The notes under the pieces were generated by a model, which had not been told where the DNA came from, searched no databases, and saw only the letters and a list, made by a program, of their open reading frames with translations. Shown here piece after piece: positions 23,666 through 34,900 of a stretch of DNA of 64,000 bases (position 1 is the stretch's first letter; the number at the start of each line of letters is the position of its first letter). A program made the position numbers and the translations under genes. Source of the stretch: Medicago truncatula (taxonomy: Eukaryota > Streptophyta > Magnoliopsida > Fabales > Fabaceae); NCBI RefSeq assembly GCF_003473485.1, contig NC_053048.1:34344755-34408754 (forward strand), given 5' to 3'.

Positions 23666-24613
23666 TCAAGGTGCATATTCATGTTCAAGTGTTGGTTGTG
23701 TTCTTGTAACTGTTGCAGCAGGTGCTTTTGTTTCTCCAACAGAAGCCATTTGAAGAGTTTCTCCTGAATCTGCAGCCCTCTCCATACCTTGCATTTTCTT
23801 CTTCTGTTTGTATTTGTTTATACACAAAACTAGAAATGATAATAAAACCAACAATAACAGTCCTCCAACAACAGAACCAACAATAATCCACACCTTTTTA
23901 CTACTCTTCTTCTCACCTTTTCCATGATTATGCGGTGTCGGAGAAACTGGTCCAGGTGCACCATTGGACTTAACCACTATAGAAAAATGACCTTGTTGTG
24001 AAGTAGAACATGTGTTACCTCCTTTTACATTGCTGAAATTGGAAGAACCTTGCAAATCAAACCAAACACATTTTGCAACTGTTCCATGAGGTACTGATTT
24101 AACATCTTGGAACTTGACCAAAATGTTGTCACCAGAAGCATTTACATCAAGTTCTGATAAATTTGTAGCTGACAAATTTGCAGCATCATAAGCTAATAGT
24201 CCCAAAACCGGTGCCAAGTAAGTGTAATTAGGCAAAGGATAATACTTGTTTGACAATTTACCTAGATTTTGATACACAAAAACCAATCTTTCAACATAAG
24301 GACTCACAATGAGTCCATTGGGAATTTCAAACTCATTGTACATGTCAAACCCTTTTCTCCTTAAACTTCCACTCCTTAATCTTAATGCTGCAACCTTAAC
24401 TCCAGTTAAATTTGAAGGAAGTTGAGTTGCATTGTAAACGGTACCTGTTTTCGGATTCGCCAAAGCCTTGTAAGCATATTGTTGGAGAATTGCATCCAAA
24501 GCCTTTGCTTCTTTATTTGAAGAAGATTGAGCCATAACATGAGGAAGTGATTCAAAGCATAGAAAAGCAAGAAGCAAAACAAGCATCATTGTGCTTGGAT
24601 AAGGAAACTTCAT
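23666..24613 (-). CDS. DUF1191 family single-pass membrane protein
   Basis: An intronless frame of 315 aa starting MKFPYPSTMM. There is a signal peptide at about 1-28 (LVLLLAFLCFESLPHVMAQ). The extracellular DUF1191 region (about 35-215) carries several N-glycosylation sites (NATQ, NLT, NYT, NLS, NFS) and paired Cys residues late in the domain. A Lys-rich stalk leads to a transmembrane helix at about 241-263 (VWIIVGSVVGGLLLL), then a basic anchor KYKQKKK and a short cytoplasmic tail ending LEHEYAP. Topology is type I with no kinase domain. The function of DUF1191 is unknown; the architecture suggests a cell-surface protein. The leader is long and uORF-bearing. Confidence 0.92.
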   Translation of the reverse strand: MKFPYPSTMMLVLLLAFLCFESLPHVMAQSSSNKEAKALDAILQQYAYKALANPKTGTVYNATQLPSNLTGVKVAALRLRSGSLRRKGFDMYNEFEIPNGLIVSPYVERLVFVYQNLGKLSNKYYPLPNYTYLAPVLGLLAYDAANLSATNLSELDVNASGDNILVKFQDVKSVPHGTVAKCVWFDLQGSSNFSNVKGGNTCSTSQQGHFSIVVKSNGAPGPVSPTPHNHGKGEKKSSKKVWIIVGSVVGGLLLLVLLSFLVLCINKYKQKKKMQGMERAADSGETLQMASVGETKAPAATVTRTQPTLEHEYAP

Positions 24614-24639
24614 GAATAATTTAGCTCAGCTCAATGTGA

Positions 24640-24982
24640 CTCTGTGTCTATTTGATATTCACCTTGTACTCAAAACTATAACTCCAATGCAATATTATAG
24701 CATATATACCATCAACGAATACTTGACAACAAGATTGTAACTGAAGGAAATGCAATAAATTTCTTCAAAAGGGGTCTTTAAAGATTGAAACTTGAAGGCA
24801 CGTTTTGCTTTGTTAAAGAAAAATATTCACTTGGGGGGTATTAGTATTAAAGCAGCTTTGAAGATTTCAACCGTTGCAAAATGCTAATCTTTTCTCTCAA
24901 GAATCCTTGCAAAAAGCAACAAGGCCAAATAGGTAAAAACTCACTCAATATACTTGATAAGCTTCTTCTGGTTCTAGTGTTC

Positions 24983-25013
<31 letters not shown>

Positions 25014-25570
25014 AATAAAACAACAATTTTGAGAACAAAAAAACCTGAAGAAACTGAAAATCAATGTTGTAGATCAAAATGAGATTCTGAGAAGCAGATC
25101 CATGACCCTTTTAGATTTCCTTTGATATTCACCAAGAGACAAGGTAAATAAAGATAATTATTACCTTAAAAAAACTGTCTTTATTTGAGGGTTTCACAAC
25201 AGCTGTCACCTATGTACTTGAACTGAAAAAACACAAACAAAGAAACACAACAGCTTCAAACTTTGAGTGTCTCATCCAACAAAACAAGAAAGTTTCTTGG
25301 TTTGTGTATGCCAATAATCTTCAAGAAAATCATCACTGCTTGTAGCTTAGAGCAAACAACTCCTATTGCAAAAAGCTAGTGGACAATGACATGTCCAAGT
25401 TGATTTCTATTTTTTTTCTTTATGGTTTGAACAGTGAATGAATGTGAATGAGTTTATAGTGGAAGAGAAAAATAAGCTATTTTTGTGTAAAATGCAAGCT
25501 GGTTTTTGTGACTTTTTGAGGAAAGAGTGAGTGAGAGAGAAAAGAGAACAAGTAGAGAGATAAGTTGTGA
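24640..25570 (-). promoter_or_regulatory. spliced 5' leader of the DUF1191 gene with uORFs
   Basis: On the minus strand, 25167-25560 looks like a leader exon: pyrimidine-rich start, Ala/Ser-free non-coding text, and an end reading TTTTTTTAAG|GTAATAATT at about 25167. The intron then runs to about 24650 and includes a (TC)n run at 24989-25013. The leader contains a 9-codon uORF and a 25-codon uORF (25256-25333, MIFLKIIGIHKPRNFLVLLD...). Transcript ends are inferred, not observed. Confidence 0.45.
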
Positions 25571-25744
25571 GTTTTAGAGCTTTAGATGGACATTGGGGGG
25601 GCTCACCAACCAAACAAACCAGCAAAGAAATAGTGATGAATGATAATAAAAGACAGAAAGGCCATGTGAGAAAATAAAGATCAATGGGAAACAGAAGGAA
25701 AGTGTTTATGATTCTTAATATTAAATGTTTTGCCAACTTAAGTT

Positions 25745-26880
25745 GATAAGCCTCGTATACTTATACGATACTTTATACAATATAGATACAATATGATACC
25801 AGTGCATTAATATGGGAAAATTCTAAAATTCAAGATACGATATGGTTGAGATACTTTAATAAAAACTTAAATTTAAATTATAAATTAAAATTTAAAATAT
25901 AAACTAAAACGCAAAGGCAAAAGAATAGGTGAAAAACCTAGGTCAAATAGACATTAACAAATACAACAATAAGGCAGAACAATGAAACCGTCTTCACACG
26001 ACGATCAACAATAGTATCATTTTCAAAACAACAAAAAAGAGACAATAAATAGTGGACAACAATAGAAATAGAAATATAAATAATATTGATGATAAAGAAA
26101 GTGATAAAAAAGATAACATCATTAGTTAGTCAATTACATATATCCCAAAAATAATATAAAACATCATGTATTTCACGCGTAACGGTTTTCCTCCGCCTAT
26201 CCCTCGTGTATCCCCGATGTATCTGAAAAGTATTGATCAATTTTTTTTATTTTTTTTTAAAATAAAATTTAATCTTCGGATACTCTTCTTATACGTATCG
26301 AGTCGTATTAGACAGGTATCAGTACTGTACGTGATACGTATCGAATACCAGTATGTCATCTATTTTGAAGTATGTGTTCTTTAGAAGATACCGATGATAA
26401 AAAAAAAATGACTCATCATATTTTCAAGGATGTCGATTCAACTACAACGGTTAATGTTAAGATTTTGTTGGTCGAGACATCGTAAATATTTTATGAATCT
26501 TAAGTTTGTTTTGATGTGACAAGTTTCAAATATCAACTCATTGTAATAAAATAAAAAATCAAAATTTAGTTTTAAAGTTTTGATGTTATGGAAAATGATT
26601 TTAACTTTGTTTTAGGGAGAAAAAATGATTTTAAAGTAATTGTGGAAAATAGTACTAATATGCAAGTACATTAAAATGCCTTTTAGGTGTACTACCTTAC
26701 ATAAAATAACGTGTATATACCGACGAAACAAATGGTTAAATATGTTCGAATTCCCTACAAATATGCAAGCTTCTGATATTAATCCCTACTTTGATTGCAT
26801 ACATTTTTTGGTCCCCCATGTTTTTACCAAGCACCAAACTGAACTATCAACTATGGCTCCTTGGAAGGAAGAGGTGACCC
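25745..26880. other. spacer with GATACG-rich repeat relic
   Basis: 25745-25860 and 26270-26400 contain many short GATAC/GTATC words in both orientations, suggesting the two ends of an old transposon. Boundaries and TSD could not be defined. Confidence 0.3.
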
Positions 26881-26896
26881 TTGTTTACTAGAAAAT

Positions 26897-27068
26897 GAGA
26901 AATGATATTTGTATAACTACTATGTGACAACTTTCTTTCTCATACTCACATTATATTCTTACTATCTCTCTTTCTTTTTCTCTCTCCATTGTTTTTGACC
27001 AATGAAAAGAGAGAAAAGGAAGGTTGTCAAATAGATTGTACCAAATAATTGTACAAATATCATTGCTC
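26897..27068. mobile_element. MITE, Mutator-type, 9-bp TSD (family 1, copy 1)
   Basis: The ends are GAGAAATGATATTTGTATAA and the reverse complement of GAGCAATGATATTTGTACAA. An exact 9-bp duplication CTAGAAAAT lies at 26888-26896 and 27069-27077. The interior has a pyrimidine-rich centre and the motif TTTTTGACCAAT shared with the copy at 42682. Confidence 0.85.
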
Positions 27069-27118
27069 CTAGAAAATATACGGTCTAAGAAATTGAAATG
27101 TCCCAAGCACGCGCTTAA

Positions 27119-27275
27119 GAAAGTAATGATATTTGTAGAGATGACAATTTTTATGATAACCTTCTTTTTTCTCAAAGAAAAAGGAAAAGATAGATGATAA
27201 AAACATCATGTGAGTATAAGAGATAAAATTGTTTACAAGTTGTCGCAAAATAATTGTATAAATATCATTTCTATT
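27119..27275. mobile_element. MITE family 1, copy 2 (diverged)
   Basis: The ends (AATGATATTTGTAGAGATGA at the left and the reverse complement of AGAAATGATATTTATACAAT at the right) and the length match the MITEs at 26897 and 42682. No convincing TSD survives. Confidence 0.65.
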
Positions 27276-27341
27276 ATAAACACAATTTTAAAGAGTTGAG
27301 ATTTATTGACACTTGCTAAAGTAACTTATACTAATAAATTA

Positions 27342-27953
27342 CTCCATTTGTCCTAAATTATAAGACGTTTTGAGCATTTCACACGTATTAAGAAATATAA
27401 TTAATTTTGTATCGAAAAAAATATTGAGTTTTTTTTTAAGGTAAAGATATTGTGTGTTGTTTTACAAATTGTCTTTAATAAATTGTGTGAAAAAGATAAA
27501 TTAAAGAATTGAAGAAGAGAAAGTAATAAATGGTATGATACTAATTTTTTTGAAAGATGAAAAATCAAGGGTTAATTAAGTAAATGGTCCCTATAAATAT
27601 TCATAATTTTCTTTTTAGCCCCTACAAAATAAAATCACATTTTTTAGTTCCTATAAAATTTTCCATCAGCATTTTTAGTCCCTGTAAAAAATTTCCATCA
27701 ACATTTTTGATCCCTAAAATGCTTAAGGAAAATGTCACCGAGACTAAAAAGTGTGATTTTATTTTGTAGGGACTAAAAACAAAACTGCAAATATTTATAG
27801 AGACTAAAAACTTAATTAACCCAAAAATCAATATTGATATCTAAGCACAATTTTTTTTTAGTAATGTACACGTTAATTTTACTACAAATTTGTCTTAGTA
27901 TATGTGAAAAGTGTGAAAGTGTTCGTAAAAAAAGATGGAGGGAGTATATTAAA
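27342..27953. mobile_element. Stowaway-like element (CTCCCTCC ends), interrupted
   Basis: The ends TTACTCCATTTGTCC at the left and GATGGAGGGAGTATA at the right are of the CTCCCTCCGTCC type, with inner sequences related to the common ATTATAAGACGTTTTG family. It is interrupted by the MITE at 27569-27822. Terminal match is imperfect, so this is a probable call. Confidence 0.5.
27569..27822. mobile_element. foldback MITE with exact 9-bp TSD, nested
   Basis: A 254-bp element with long inverted arms beginning GGGTTAATTAAG and ending CTTAATTAACCC. The arms share the run TAGTCCCTACAAAATAAAAT and fold into one long hairpin. The target duplication AAAAATCAA is exact at 27560-27568 and 27823-27831, which is Mutator-type. 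It sits inside the Stowaway-like element. Confidence 0.88.
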
Positions 27954-28572
27954 TGGATTAAAACGAAAACAAAAGTACATTACAAAATCTAAATTAAAAA
28001 AAAAGTCTTGGTTCGATTGGTGAACTTTGGAGTCTAAATAGTTCTAGAATGATATCAAGGTTGACTTCATGAAAGTCATCACTGAATACTAATTGGAGCA
28101 TCCATGAGGGAGCTAATAGTTTGTTTATTTTACTTTTTCATAAAAAGATGAATCCATAGGAGATTGAATGAATGGATTTTGACTGATATAATTCACCATT
28201 GTGTGCATGTACAAAGTGCTATCAAATGAATTTCCATAATACAAAAAATAAGACTCAACATTGACCACAAACGTACAAAATATAACAACATTCTTTAGTT
28301 ATTTTACATGAACTCTGTAATTGTAACCTGTTTCATAGCATTAATTTATTGGCATGTGAACAAAATTCATATATAGGTGTGTGAAACTCAGTACTTCCTC
28401 CTTTCTTTTGCGCGTTTACGAGTACTCTTACGATAATACTACACTCTAATGGGAATTTTCAACATTGATTCACTCAAATGAAGGCTAGCTAGAATAAGCA
28501 CATACAAAATGGATGCATTGCATGCTCTTTTAAACTTAACCAGGCAAATATGTTTTCCAATGCCTATCTTAC

Positions 28573-29325
28573 CTGTAAGCTGAAAGGTTTTGATCAGAAA
28601 GCAACTCATCTGCAATTGATTCTTTCCTACCATTGTTCCCACCTGATCATATTCAAATCACAACAAAAAGGTAAAAGATGTTGAACAGAAATCAAATTTT
28701 GATGGGACGCACAACAGCACCGAACTTGCCTGAAAGTAGTTTGGAAGAGCCTTTGATTTTGAACCACTCTTCTTGTAGTGCCGCTTTGGATCAATAGCAT
28801 CCAAAGCCATGAGAGAAATTGCGTACACACAATAAAGTTAGTTAGCTTGGCATATATTGATGGATACATTGAAATCCATGTTAGCAAATGCTGTAAAAAT
28901 ATGTCTAAAATTATTTTAAAATGTATAGATATGAACCAATGAACTACGGTCTTAACATTTCTAATTACACTTTCAATGTACACATCCATCAGCATTGCAG
29001 TTTATTTCACAATGTAAAGAAAGTCTGACATCAATATTCTTATCAAACATATAAATTGAATTTATAGATCAGGGCTAATAATTATTTGTTGGGGCAAAAA
29101 CTCAAGTGAGGTAGCCAAATCCACCGATCATTGAAAGCTTAATATCACCAGCAAGAAGAATGAGACCAATACTATGAGAAGAATAATTGTAAGGCAACAT
29201 TAACCTATCCAAATAGTGGTACTTGGTGTGTTTGTTTGAGATGGATCACCTGTTGCCTTTGACAGAGATGGTATAGGCAACTGTGGTTGCCATGAGAGGC
29301 CAACCACTGGCTTTTTCTGTAGCAT
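28573..29325 (-). pseudogene. FCF2: FCF2 (pre-rRNA processing) pseudogene
   Basis: Minus-strand pieces of a plant Fcf2 gene. Exon 29205-29325 starts MLQKKPVVGLSWQPQLPIPS, the conserved Fcf2 N-terminus, after a 5' UTR intron acceptor TTTCAG. Exon ending at 28730 reads AIDPKRHYKKSGSKSKALPN then YFQ, the Fcf2 signature. Exon 28573-28642 begins VGTM and then, in a shifted frame, RKESIADELLSDQNLSAYR. Missing are the middle of the protein between the first two pieces (about 60-70 residues in the family), the SASDFFTGRLTKKE segment, and the C-terminal exon. Splice sites are still intact, including a GC-AG intron (28643-28729). Fcf2 acts in early 18S rRNA processing in the nucleolus, so an intact copy should exist elsewhere. 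Confidence 0.85.
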
Positions 29326-29329
29326 TCCT

Positions 29330-29570
29330 GAAACAAAATGAAATGCACATTGAAATTCCAAAACCAAATCCAAAATGATGTGAATCAAATAAACTTAAGG
29401 CCTGAGTGATTCTTTAGATGCAAGGAAAAAAAATACTAATAGTCATTCCAGAAAATTGGAGAATGAATTGGCTTATCTTAGAGTTAGAGTGAGTGAGAAC
29501 AGGGAGAGAAAGATTTGAGTCGTTGAGCAGGTTGTTTGTAGAGTAATTCTGGAAACCGCCGTTCTCTCCC
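29330..29570 (-). promoter_or_regulatory. old leader and promoter of the FCF2 pseudogene
   Basis: The minus-strand leader region still looks like a genuine 5' UTR: a CT-rich stretch with an intron acceptor at 29328. This argues for decay in place of a duplicated gene rather than a retrocopy. Confidence 0.4.
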
Positions 29571-29599
29571 CAGGCTTCTTTTCCTTTCTCTATGCTTTT

Positions 29600-31580
29600 A
29601 TTTCTTATTTATATTTTATTAATGCATATAGCAATTTTGTTATTCGTACACCACCGCCAAAGATAACTATTATAATTAAAATATTTTTATTTATTTACCC
29701 AAACATCTTTAAAAAGATTTATGGGAGTAGATAAGCCCATATAAATTCAAAATAAACCAATTCAAATGGAGTCTAGGTCATTTTAGTTTCTAAAATGTTT
29801 CAAAGTCATAATGTCTGTCAGTCTCCATTTAAAACAAGATAATGTGACCGTTAATTTGATATCTTTATGTCACAGTTTTACTTTCATCTTTATATTAATT
29901 TGGAGCAAAAGGGACTGGTACACGGTTTGAGTCATTATGTGATGAAAGTTTCATTATGTGATAAAACACAAGCAAATTTCATAATGGAAAACCTTATAAG
30001 CACTGTTATAGTTATTGTGTGTTCTTAGTACCTAATATTATACTTGCTTTGCAACTAATGTTTAATTTGACATCTTTATAGCAATCACAAATACACAATT
30101 CGAAAAACATATAAACCCAAATGCAAAACAAAATAACAGTGATGAATAAAAGACAATTTTCATAAAAAATTAAGTGTTCCTATTCAATTTAAAACGAAAT
30201 TGAGTTCAAAATTTCTATCAATTAAAAAAAATCAGCAATTCAAACGTTGACTATATGATTTTGAAACGTTTCAGAAACTAAAAGGACTTATTTGGGACTT
30301 TTGAAACTTAAAGACCAACTTGGGAAAAACGAAAAAACTAAAAAGAACTTTTGGATGCATTTGACCAAAAAAAAAGATATTGGAATTAGACATGTGGCTA
30401 AAGCCACACATGCCCTATATTGCGTTCGCCCCTGTAATATAGGCAACTAGATTTGATCTTATATCGACTTCGATGTTTAGAAAATTAAACTAATAATTTT
30501 GAGCAATTGCTTAAAATCTCATTTCACATTATGAAGTCCTCAAATTAAATAAGTGTTCAAAATTATCTCTTTTTGACACCAAAAGTTGCATATAGTAAAC
30601 TAGTTCGAAGAAGATTATCCCATAGTTGACCACTTATAAGTTATAGTGGTCAACTATGAGATAATCTTCTTGGAACTTCTAAGCTCTAAGAAGTCAGTTT
30701 GAATTAGTCTAAAGTCTAAACACATTCATTTGACTAGCCTAACTAGTACATGCATATAAAAAGTAAGATAAAAATATAAAATAGTGAAATTAGATTGTGT
30801 GTCTTTTACAATGTACAAGATAAGCATTTACATCAAATATATTCTTACCGACCAAAATGACGTGTCATACAACATCTAGCCTCGCTTGTATAGTTTTGCA
30901 GCTAGTGCATTGGTTTTCTATCGTTAAGGATTTCCCGGCGCCCCCATTTGGCTATCACCTTCCTCCTTCACGACATGATATGTTGAAAAGGTCCTAAATG
31001 CGCAAGCTTCCCACAAACGTGTTTCCTTACTCATAGCTATTTGTGGTTAATAACACTGTACATATGTATCATGAGTTTTAAGCCTCATTGTCTAGTTCTA
31101 CCGAGATTTAACTGAGTCAGAGATCTTAAAAACCCACATACTCTGCCAATAGACTTAAGAAATAATTAACTTTTTCAATTCGGTTTTCTTAGCCTTCGCC
31201 TAACCTTCCGTCAACTAAGAGGAAAATTCACATAACTTTTAGTCACCTGTATGCTGATATCTGCCAACAAGTTAATTATTTAAGTTGTAAACATGAACAA
31301 AGGACGAAAATGGCGTGGCGTGGGTTATCAAATTTAAGGTTCATGAAGGATATGGAAGACAAAGACACATTTTGAATGGACTAAATGCCTATTAAAATTC
31401 GATAAAACTAAACTCAAACTCCAAACTTTATAACGACTAAAAACATATTTAACTTTTAATCTATTTTATGTGTATCGTATAGATGCATGTACATGTATCA
31501 TGTATGTGTTCTTTAAAAAAAAAAAAAAATGTATCATGTATGTGATCGACACATACCTACATGAGATGAAAAATATGAAT
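29600..31580. other. spacer between FCF2 pseudogene and RNFT-like gene
   Basis: No gene recognised. It contains the hairpin at 30604-30675 and otherwise plain AT-rich DNA. Confidence 0.35.
30604..30675. repeat. compact 31-bp stem hairpin
   Basis: The arms 30604-30634 and 30645-30675 pair at 29 of 31 positions with a 10-nt loop. The core of each arm is CATAGTTGACCACT and its complement. It could be a tiny MITE, a foldback relic or a small-RNA precursor; no TSD was found. Confidence 0.8.
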
Positions 31581-31675
31581 TGGGGGGATGAGAAAGCAAA
31601 GCAAGTATAGTATCCGAAATGGTTGCTTCTCTTTTGTTTCATCTCTTCTTTGTCACATAGCTCTCTCTTTTCCAT

Positions 31676-31707
<32 letters not shown>

Positions 31708-31933
31708 GGCGCCATTCTCCCTCACAACACACCAGAGAGCGAGCGAGCGAGAATCACAACGAAAAATCACACAAACCATTTCACCAATTTCAACTCTTTC
31801 ATTTTTTCTTCAATCAATTTTCACCCTTTTCAAACCCAAAACCCTAACCCCCTTTTCGTCAACGTCAACGCTTTTCCCCCAAATTTTCAATTTTTTTACA
31901 TGATTTCGAATTAGGGTTTGGGATTTCACGTCA

Positions 31934-34900
31934 ATGGAAGGGAACGGAGCATCATCTTCATCATCGAGAAGATATGGATTCCCGTCGGCTGCAAGCATAA
32001 TTCAAGCACCGTTATCAGCGCTGTTGGAATATTCCGGTATTCTTCCGGCGAGGTCAAACCAGCAACATCAACCAATTCCCGATTCTGCCCCTAACGATGG
32101 TGAGGTTTCAATTAGGATCATTGGGTCTAACGAGCAAGATAATCATCGAGATGAACAGGGTAGTCCACTGGTGGTGAATGATGGTGGTGGTGCGGCTGCG
32201 ATGACGAATTCCTCAGAACATGGCGATGTCGAGGGCGTTTTGAGGACGGGGAGTGGGAATGTTGATGCAGAATCAGGTGGTGGTGGTGGTGGTGGTGACG
32301 TTGGTGCTAATGGGAGAGATTCTTCTTATCAAAGATACGATATTCAACATGCTGCTAGGTGGATTGAACAAGTCTTGCCGTTTTCTTTGCTTCTTTTGGT
32401 GGTTTTCATTCGCCAACATTTGCAAGGTTCATTCTCAATGAAAACCAAACTATACAGATTGTTTATTGTACTTTTTTGTATTTAAAGATTGGATTTTTAC
32501 CCTTTCTTGATTTGATTTGAAATAATCTGTTTAAAGTTTGGTGATCTTTGTGGTTGCAGGGTTTTTTGTTACCATTTGGATTGCTGCTGTGCTTTTTAAG
32601 TCAAATGACATTCTGCGGAAACAAACGGCTTTGAAGGTATGAGAGTTTGTGATTCTGTGTTCATTGTTTTTGAGATGTGAGAAAAAAGTGTTGTTAATGT
32701 GTATAAATATTGTGCTGTTTGTTGATGTATGTAAATATCGCAGGGAGAGAGGAAAATGCCAGTTTTGATTGGAATTTCGGTTGCGTTTACACTTCATGTG
32801 GTTAGTGTTTATTGGTGGTATCAGAATGATGATCTAATGTATCCGTTAGTCATGCTTCCTCCCAAGGAGATACCGCCTTTCTGGCATGCTATTTTCATCA
32901 TCATGGTGAATGGTGTGTTTCTCCCTCCTAATATTACTGGCTATGTTTCTCATTGATTATACTTGTATGCTTGTCTTTTTGTTCTACTTATGGCAATCTT
33001 ATGTTATTTAGTTTTTCTTTGCAACTAACCTGCTGCTGTTGAGTGTATTCAAGAGAAAAGGTTCAAATGTATCTTACTTTACTCTATTATGTAGGGGTTT
33101 GTACTTCCATTATGTTGCCATTGAAAAATATCTTCACGAGTGCTCAATTGATTCTTGTTTCTGAATGATTTTCTAATTTTTTTCCTATTAGTGGTAACAG
33201 ATGTTTCACAGAATGGATAATTTATATTCTGTCCATCATTTACTAGTAGCATGGATTTTCCTTCATTTTAATTGCGTGTGTTATAATTTAAACAATTCAT
33301 TCCAGCCATTTCCAGTGATCTCTTTTGACCTGTTAGCATGGAAACTCTTAGAGGCTGCCCAATATGAAATTATTTATTCTTTGTTTGAAATTCAATGGGC
33401 AGAGGATTAATTTCATTGGTTTACAAATTGTATTTTAAAATTTCAGATACTTTGGCGCGCCAGGCTGCAATGGTAGTCAAGTGTATATTGTTAATGTATT
33501 ATAAGAACAGCAGAGGCCGCAATTATCGTAAGCAGGTGAGGTAATAAATTATGGAGCACTAGGGAAATTTAACCCAAGTGTTTGATGTTTTGGGAAAAGA
33601 AGAATATGCGAAGATGGCATTTTTCTTTCCTTTAAATTATATTATTACCAAGAGTTTTGGGTTCAGGATCTGTGGTTCTCTTTCACATTAAATTCTGATT
33701 GTACCTTCATTCATTAATCAGGGGCAAATGCTGACTTTAGTCGAATACCTTCTCTTACTTTACCGAGCCTTGTTGCCAGCACCAGTTTGGTATCGTTTCT
33801 TCCTGAACAAAGAATATGGAAGCCTCTTTTCATCACTGATGACAGGATTGTATCTAACATTTAAGCTCACATCTGTCGTTGAAAAGGTAAGTTATCCCCT
33901 CAATTTATGTTTTTATGTATGTAGCCATGTGTAGAGAGTATCCTTATAGCGTCTCTCATTCGCCTAAATAGAAACAAATATTTTCAAGTTGTGCATAATT
34001 CCATTATTTAGACATTTTCTTTTCCTTTATTTATTTGTTAAACTAAACAATGTGATACTAGTTCTGTTATCTTGCTTGTGGGATAGATCAAGCTGTAAAT
34101 ATATTATATTTGTAGAAACACGCCTCTTTGTTAAAACTGTTAATATCAGCTTCAGTAAAAAAGGATGGAAGTTACCTCTTTATTATATTGATGTAAACAA
34201 ACCTCATTGATATTGAGTAGTTATAAATGAGTCTCTCAAAGGCTTCCCCCCCTCTTTTTGATTCATGGTTAGTACCAACAACTATTTTTAACATTTTTAC
34301 TATTGGGCTTTGATGATTTATAAGAGTTTAAGTTTTTAAGTGAAGTTTGTGAGATCTTTTCTGGTTTGTTAACTGTTTTTACTTATTGTTTAATCATTTG
34401 TGTGGACGTGCTAATGATTAAAACTATGATGAAGTCATTTAGATAGGCTACAACGTAATGCCCTTAACTTTTTTTTTATTTACAATAAGAGTACTGTACA
34501 TGTATAGCATGGGTTGGCATCTGGTGGTTCTTCTCTTAACTGTGTATTGGTTTTCAGGTGCAATCCTTCTTTGCTGCGGTGAAAGCATTGTCACGTAAAG
34601 AAGTGCACTATGGTGCTCATGCAACATCAGAGCAGGTACTTGGTGGCCATCATATGTGATCATTATTGATCTTGGTGTTGACCAATCAATTGTTAAATTT
34701 TCAGTGTTCATCCATTGTCTCTGCAAATTACTGTTTTTGTTGTTAAATGACAATTTGTTGATATTTGATCAGTTTGCTGACATGTTGTTTCATGTTTACT
34801 TTCCCAATTTTGTTTGTGGTCATCTATATTGTTACAGAGAGGTAGTTCAGTTAACTCCACTCAAGTATGTACAATGTACTCTTCTATAAACCCTAGTATT

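Noticed and set aside
25407-25736. 109-aa minus-strand frame upstream of the DUF1191 gene
   Set aside because: Better explained as the non-coding leader and promoter of that gene; the codons are low-complexity and overlap the uORF-bearing exon.
34448-34753. 101-aa minus-strand frame in RNFT intron 6 and exon 6
   Set aside because: It is partly antisense to a real exon and shows no domain.
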